Of a DNA stretch of 64,000 nt, positions 57,963-64,000 are shown in pieces (the first letter of the stretch is position 1; every line of letters starts with the position of its first letter). The position numbers and the translations under genes were made by a program. The notes under the pieces are model-generated. The model was not told the origin of the DNA. It saw only the letters and a list, made by a program, of their open reading frames with translations, and did no database searches. The DNA is taken from the NCBI RefSeq assembly GCF_004323845.1, contig NZ_QPGR01000003.1, positions 1 through 64,000 of the forward strand, read 5' to 3'. The stretch comes from Campylobacter novaezeelandiae. Lineage in GTDB: Bacteria; Campylobacterota; Campylobacteria; Campylobacterales; Campylobacteraceae.

Positions 57963-59642
57963 ATGAGATGTTTTATTGTAAATTCAAATAATAAATCTAC
58001 TGATGGTGAAAAATTCTTAATTAAATATTTAAATGATAATTTACCAGAAGATTATGAAATTTATGTCCAACCTAATTTAAACGGAAATAGACCTGATATT
58101 ATTCTTTTTCATGAGTATAAAGGTGTATTTATTATCGAGATTAAAGATTGGAAATTAGAAAGATTTGAAAAAGAGAGCGGAAAGAATAAATATTATAAAT
58201 ATATTAATGGTAAACGTTCCGAAATAGCTAATCCAAATTCTCAGCTTAGAAGATATAAAACTCAATTTAATTATTTTAAGCAACTTCCTGTTGTTTGTGT
58301 CCATTATTTTTATAATAGCTACACTCAAGATGTGATTGACTTTATAGGGGAAAGAGGTATAGAAATTTTTGGATGTGATAAAAAATATAACTTAATTAAA
58401 TTTATAATAAATTACCCAAATAGCTTTATAAAATCACCAGACGAAATAAGAGATTTTTTACTTCCAAAAAAACACAAAAAGGAAAATGGAGAATATATAA
58501 ATTTAACACAACAGCAAAAAAGACTTATAGAACATACTCCAAAAACATGGAGAAGATTGAAAGGGGTTGCAGGAAGTGGAAAAACTTTGGTTGTTGCACA
58601 AAAAGCGGTAAATATAGCAATAGCTAACAAAAAAGTATTAATTATTTGTTTTAATAGAACATTAAAAAGATATATAAGAGACCAAATAAATAAAACATGT
58701 AAAGATTTTGATTGGAAATTTATAGAATATAATCATTTTCATGAATTTATTAAATTATATGTAGAAGAAAATGGATTAGAAGTAAGAAAATATGGTAATT
58801 TTGATTCATATGAATGTGCTTTAATAGAGCAGGTTTTAAAACTTCAAAATGAAAAATCAAATTCTAAAAATAGAAAATACGATGCAATATTAATAGACGA
58901 AGCACAGGATTTTAAAAAAGAGTGGTTTGATATTTTGCTTTATTTTTTAGGCGAAAATAGTGAAGTTTTACTGGCAGCTGATGATAGACAAAATTTGTAC
59001 AACAGAAATATATCATGGATTGAAAAAAATATGAGTGGATATAAATACAAATTTAAAGGTGCTTGGGGTGTTTTAAAAGAAGTGAAAAGATCCACTCGTT
59101 TACCAAGTTTAATCCACAAGACTAATCTATTTTTTGAAACATTTTTAAAGGATTATTTAGAAAATCATCCTGATAAGAACTTTGGTGATTTGTTAAATTC
59201 AGAAATTATTGTAAATGAAAATACTTTAGATTTATATTCGTTGATTTGGGAGAATATTGAAGAAAAAGATCTGTATAATAAAATTTTATATTATTGTAGG
59301 TTTTTCATAAATGAAAAATATAAACTAAAAGATATAAGTATTTTAGTATCCAATAAAAATATAGGGTGTAATATGATGTGTTTTTTAGTTAAAAACAATA
59401 TAAACATCGAGCATATGTTTGATAATAAAGATGATTTCTCATTAGAAAATGATGCTGTGACAATATCCACCATAAATAGTTTTAAAGGTATGGAAAATAA
59501 AGTAATTATTTATATTAGTGAAAATAAAAGTAGTATTTATAATGATTTTAGAACTTATGTTGCATTAACAAGAGCTAAAGAAGCTTTAGTGGTATTAAAT
59601 AGCAATAAAGAATATTTAGAATATTCTAAAGAATGGATGTAG
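57963..59642 (+). CDS. NERD nuclease-like domain fused to UvrD-type helicase (accessory, possible defence protein)
   Basis: This is a 559-residue protein. Residues about 10-130 form a NERD/PD-(D/E)xK-like domain: GEKFLIKYL, then RPDIILFHEYKGVFIIEIKDW, where D and E-x-K are candidate catalytic residues. From about 180 it is a superfamily 1 helicase (GVAGSGKTLVVAQKA, AILIDEAQDF, STINSFKGMENKVI, TYVALTRAKEAL). The same fusion appears in mobile defence or repair genes. Neither partners nor targets are known. It sits 9 bp after addA, where C. jejuni NCTC 11168 as I recall has rplM next, so it looks inserted. It is intact, unlike its downstream neighbours. Confidence 0.8.
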   Translation: MRCFIVNSNNKSTDGEKFLIKYLNDNLPEDYEIYVQPNLNGNRPDIILFHEYKGVFIIEIKDWKLERFEKESGKNKYYKYINGKRSEIANPNSQLRRYKTQFNYFKQLPVVCVHYFYNSYTQDVIDFIGERGIEIFGCDKKYNLIKFIINYPNSFIKSPDEIRDFLLPKKHKKENGEYINLTQQQKRLIEHTPKTWRRLKGVAGSGKTLVVAQKAVNIAIANKKVLIICFNRTLKRYIRDQINKTCKDFDWKFIEYNHFHEFIKLYVEENGLEVRKYGNFDSYECALIEQVLKLQNEKSNSKNRKYDAILIDEAQDFKKEWFDILLYFLGENSEVLLAADDRQNLYNRNISWIEKNMSGYKYKFKGAWGVLKEVKRSTRLPSLIHKTNLFFETFLKDYLENHPDKNFGDLLNSEIIVNENTLDLYSLIWENIEEKDLYNKILYYCRFFINEKYKLKDISILVSNKNIGCNMMCFLVKNNINIEHMFDNKDDFSLENDAVTISTINSFKGMENKVIIYISENKSSIYNDFRTYVALTRAKEALVVLNSNKEYLEYSKEWM

Positions 59643-59732
59643 CATTTGATTTACAACCATTCCTAATTGTTTTAAATTTCTAAAAGTTTTTGCTGTATTA
59701 TATTTTTGTTTTTCAATCCCTAATATAATAAT

Positions 59733-60564
59733 TTAATCTTTGAATGCAATATTGCCTCTTTTGTCAATATATACCCATTCTCCGTTTAAATTGACTTCCG
59801 CTAATCCTTTGTTGAAACTATAAGCTCTATCATAAATTCTCCATTTTTATTTATAAAATCATATTCTCCATTTTAATTTAACTTTAGCTAATCCTTCTTC
59901 AAAATAACTAATATCATCAAATTTAGGTTCTATAATGAACTTCCCGTTTTTATCTATAATTCCCCATTTTCCATTTAATTTAATTCGAGTTAATCCTTCG
60001 CTAAAACCATCAATTTTATCAAATTTAGGTTTTAAGACAATTTTCCCATTTTTATTTATAAAGCCGTATGCTCCATTTAGCTTTATTATTATCGAATGTC
60101 TAGACATAAATATGTTAGCAAAACAAGCTTTACCATCTCCCTCATCGCATTTTTCTTTATAGATATTTTTGAAGTATTTTACAGCTAGCTTCATCGTTGT
60201 GACATTTGCTTTCAAGTTTGCTTATATAAATTCGGCTGTATTTTCCCCCATAAAAATACTGATACGCACTTGCTAAAGCTATCAAAAATAAAATCACTAC
60301 ACTAGCTATGATTTTGCCTTTGTGCTTTATGATGAATTCTTTTCTTTGTTTTAGTTTCTTTTTTATTTTTTCTTGAGTTATTTTTATCTCTTCTTCGATT
60401 TTTCTTTTTCTTTCTTCTTCAATTCTTTTTAACTCTTCTAGTCTTTGTCTTTCTTTTTCTAGCTTTTCTTGTGCTTGTGGATCATATAAATCGCTACTTC
60501 CACATTCTTTACAAAATTTAGCTTTATCTAAATTTTCTTTATAACATTTATTACATATAAGCAT
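59733..60564 (-). pseudogene. Broken zinc-ribbon, coiled-coil, membrane protein with WG repeats
   Basis: ATG 60562-60564 starts CNKCYKENLDKAKFCKECG (zinc ribbon), a long charged coiled coil (about 32-88) and a membrane helix (IIASVVILFLIALASAY). The frame stops near 60157. The next frame carries CDEGDGKACFA and two WG/KWG-type repeats (LNGAYGFINKNGKIVLKPKF, LNGKWGIIDKNGKFIIEPKF) to 59859. A third frame gives the last repeat, ending at 59733 with GEWVYIDKRGN. One extra A in a CAAAAA run explains the first shift. The parent would be a membrane-anchored ligand-binding protein; the function is unknown. Confidence 0.72.
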
Positions 60565-61373
60565 TATATTCCTCTTGCTTGTTTTATAATTTCATAGGCT
60601 AAGTTGATTTTTCTCATCATCTCTTGAGCTATTTTTAAGAGCTTGGGAGGAATTTCTTTAGAATTAAGACTATCATAATGATACTCTTTGGCTAATTTTC
60701 TATAATTCTTTTTGATAGTTTCAAAATCGTCATTGATTTGGCATTGTAAAATTTCATAAGCTTGTTCTAAAGTGATTTTAAATTCTTTATTTTCTTGTTT
60801 TTGATGATTTTCTTGTTTATTTTTTTAATTAAAATCATAAATTTGTTCATACCTTAGTTTTATTTCTCTAAAACTTATAAGATTTAATCTAAGCCCTATG
60901 ATGATATTTTCCATTAAGGTGTTTTCATTTGCGCTCATTTTTTTGTTAAAATATATAAGATCAAGTAATAAACATATCAAAAAATCTGCTTCTTTTGTAT
61001 TTAAAATACGTATATTAGAGCAAAGTTCATTGATACTTCTACCTTTATTTTTCTCTTGTTCAAAAATATTTGCATAAGTATTTCTAAAACCGCTATAATC
61101 TTTAGAATAAAATATATCTATTTTATCAAGCAAAGAAGAAATAAATTTAGATAATTCTTTTGTGATGATTCTATTATCTACTTTTGCCATCTTTGCTAAA
61201 AATGCTACCATAATAGCAGGATTTTTATCATAAATATAATTAAATCTTTGTTTAGCTGGATGATTTAGCTCAGCTCCACAAAATATACAAAATTTTGCAT
61301 CTTTTTCTAGGACGCTTTGAAGGCAAAATTTACAAGTATTTAAATCTTGTAATTTAAATTTCAAGAAAAACAA
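60564..61373 (-). pseudogene. Zinc-ribbon + TerB + J-domain (DjlA-like) protein with in-frame stop
   Basis: From TTG 61373 the frame encodes a zinc ribbon (CKFCLQSVLEKDAKFCIFCG), then a TerB-like helical domain (about 50-175), and reaches TAA at 60825-60827. Reading on in the same frame gives a linker and a J-domain (LEQAYEILQCQINDDFETIKK, then KLAKEYHYD and INLAYEII) to 60564. The HPD loop reads HYD. Only this one stop separates the parts, so it is a nonsense mutation or programmed stop. Its end overlaps the next gene's ATG by one base. TerB plus J-domain is the DjlA arrangement. Confidence 0.7.
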
Positions 61374-61512
61374 AATAAAACCTTATTTTTAAATGAAATA
61401 AAAATTTATTTTAACTATAAATTACTTAAATAATGATATTTTAAAAATTTACGATAGTCTTTTATTAAACTTTATATATTCTTAAATTAAGTTATTTATA
61501 AGTTTATTTTAA

Positions 61513-61518
61513 TATAAT
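61513..61518 (+). promoter_or_regulatory. -10 box for rplM-rpsI
   Basis: TATAAT in TTTTAATATAATCATAC, 32 bp before the rplM ATG. The remaining 61374-61512 sequence is AT-rich with no gene. Confidence 0.6.
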
Positions 61519-61550
61519 CATACTTTAAAATTTTTGGCAAAGGTAAAATA

Positions 61551-61976
61551 ATGACGAAGATAACAAAGCCAAACGAAGTAAAACGTGAATGGATCGTTTT
61601 AGATGCTGAAGGAAAGCGTTTTGGTCGTCTTTTAACAGAAGTAGCGACTATATTAAGAGGTAAAAATAAACCTTGTTATACTCCAAATGTTGATTGTGGA
61701 GATTATGTTATAATCATTAATGCTTCTAAAGCAGTTTTTACAGGAGCTAATAAAGCAGAAGATAAACTTTATCACAGACATTCAGGATATTTTGGAAGTG
61801 TAAAAAGTGAAAAATTTGGCGATCTATTAGCAAAAAATCCTGCAAAATTATATAAATTAGCAGTTAGAGGTATGCTTCCTAAAACAAATTTGGGAAGAGC
61901 AATGCTTAAAAAATTAAAAATTTATGCGGGTAGTGAGCATCCACATACAGCACAGCTTGCTAAAGAAGGAAAATAA
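61551..61976 (+). CDS. rplM: 50S ribosomal protein L13
   Basis: This 141-residue ribosomal protein binds 23S rRNA early in 50S assembly. [37 protein letters not shown] and [15 protein letters not shown] are invariant L13 segments. Length is standard. It is followed after one base by rpsI, the conserved pairing in bacteria. Confidence 0.98.
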   Translation: MTKITKPNEVKREWIVLDAEGKRFGRLLTEVATILRGKNKPCYTPNVDCGDYVIIINASKAVFTGANKAEDKLYHRHSGYFGSVKSEKFGDLLAKNPAKLYKLAVRGMLPKTNLGRAMLKKLKIYAGSEHPHTAQLAKEGK

Positions 61977-61977
61977 T

Positions 61978-62367
61978 ATGGCAACAATTTATGCAACAGG
62001 AAAAAGAAAAACAGCTATTGCAAAGGTTTGGTTAAAATCAGGAAGCGGGAAAATCAGTGTAAATGGCATCGATTTAAACACTTGGCTTGGTGGCCATGAG
62101 TCAATTAAGCTTAAAGTAGTTCAACCTTTATTAGTTACTAAGCAAGAAACTTCTATGGATATTCGTGCTATAACTTTGGGCGGAGGATATAGCGCTCAAG
62201 CTGAGGCTTTAAGGCATGGTATTTCAAAAGCTTTAGCGGCTATGGATGCAGATTTCAGAGCCTTGCTTAAGCCAAAAGGCTTACTTACTAGAGATAGTAG
62301 AAGTGTTGAACGTAAAAAATACGGACGTAGAAAAGCAAGAAGAAGTCCTCAGTTTTCTAAACGTTAA
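61978..62367 (+). CDS. rpsI: 30S ribosomal protein S9
   Basis: This 129-residue protein has the tail SPQFSKR that reaches the P-site tRNA, and [15 protein letters not shown] at the N-terminus. [11 protein letters not shown] and [16 protein letters not shown] are typical. The start is ATG 61978, one base after the rplM stop; a longer in-frame reading from 61924 lies inside rplM and is rejected. Confidence 0.98.
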   Translation: MATIYATGKRKTAIAKVWLKSGSGKISVNGIDLNTWLGGHESIKLKVVQPLLVTKQETSMDIRAITLGGGYSAQAEALRHGISKALAAMDADFRALLKPKGLLTRDSRSVERKKYGRRKARRSPQFSKR

Positions 62368-62405
62368 TAATTTTAGAAAAATATTATTTAAAATCGTCAA
62401 TTATA

Positions 62406-62441
62406 TTCAATTGATATTACCTAAATTTAATATCAATTGAA
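62406..62441. terminator. Perfect 14-bp inverted repeat after rpsI
   Basis: TTCAATTGATATTA (62406-62419) and TAATATCAATTGAA (62428-62441) are perfect complements with an 8-base loop, 39 bp after rpsI. It is AT-only except for two G-C pairs and lacks a long T run, so it may be a weak terminator or a protein-binding dyad. The rest of 62368-62602 holds no gene. Confidence 0.55.
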
Positions 62442-62584
62442 CTTTAATATATCATTAATATTTTTTAAATAATTTAAGATTAAATCTCCAATTTCATACT
62501 TTATTAAAGCTTTTTTAATTTATTTTTTAATTTATGTTAAACGCCTTTTAAGAGAATTCATAGTAAATTCATCTATAAATATAA

Positions 62585-64000
<1,416 letters not shown>

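Noticed and set aside
62406..62441. 14-bp palindrome considered as an insertion sequence end
   Set aside because: There is no second copy, no transposase and no target duplication; it is a local hairpin or dyad.

Overview
The window reads as chromosomal DNA of a thermotolerant Campylobacter. The DNA is very AT-rich and promoters have TATAAT -10 boxes without a clear -35. Several blocks are characteristic of C. jejuni relatives: accD-rlmH-dksA-dusB, the UGA-containing fdh operon, selC-purA, carA, ccoNOQP, addBA and rplM-rpsI. The gene order does not match what I remember of C. jejuni NCTC 11168. Expected neighbours such as CRISPR-Cas beside moeA, putA/putP beside selD, and cadF beside rpsI are absent, so I do not name a species.

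Layout. 1-1000: the edge of an accessory region with an FHA-domain protein, possibly a type VI secretion accessory. 1000-4550: a minus-strand housekeeping operon (accD, rlmH, dksA-like, membrane protein, dusB). 4550-6920: an arsenic locus with intact arsP and arsR and a heavily decayed acr3. 6920-8900: molybdopterin genes moeA, moaE, moaD. 9000-11450: an autotransporter whose promoter contains a 9-G tract. 11470-12000: two small broken genes. 12100-14940: a Tat-exported multicopper oxidase and nspC. 15230-20460: the formate dehydrogenase operon, with a selenocysteine UGA in fdhA. 20600-25730: a MerR regulator and an electrophile/redox cluster (MFS pump, flavodoxin-fold oxidoreductase, aldo/keto reductase, cupin, ABM and CMD proteins). 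25800-35000: a type I restriction-modification locus (hsdM, Fic protein, hsdS, hsdR) with a two-gene Hachiman defence system (hamA, hamB) between hsdS and hsdR. hsdS, hsdR and hamA are all frameshifted. 35350-43460: fdhD, a ModE-like regulator, a Tlp1-type chemoreceptor and a selenium block (yedF, selD with its own UGA codon, a tusA-like gene, pirin, yedE, tRNA-Sec). 43480-52840: purA, fliJ-like and MotE-like flagellar genes, DUF507, carA, and the cbb3 oxidase operon with small accessory membrane proteins. 52830-57950: addB and addA. 57960-61370: an accessory insert with a NERD-helicase and two broken zinc-ribbon genes. 61550 to the end: rplM, rpsI and the start of pyruvate:flavodoxin oxidoreductase.

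How the genes work together. Much of the window serves one theme: making an active Mo/W selenocysteine formate dehydrogenase (moeA/moaD/moaE cofactor genes, FdhD sulfur transfer, TorD-like and Tat accessory proteins, SelD, selC, YedE/YedF). Its electrons would feed a respiratory chain that ends here in the cbb3 oxidase. A second theme is genome conflict: type I R-M, Hachiman, AddAB and a NERD-helicase. A third is reductive decay: at least seven coding regions carry frameshifts or stops, several at poly-A/T runs. Some of these could be switchable or sequencing artefacts rather than dead genes.
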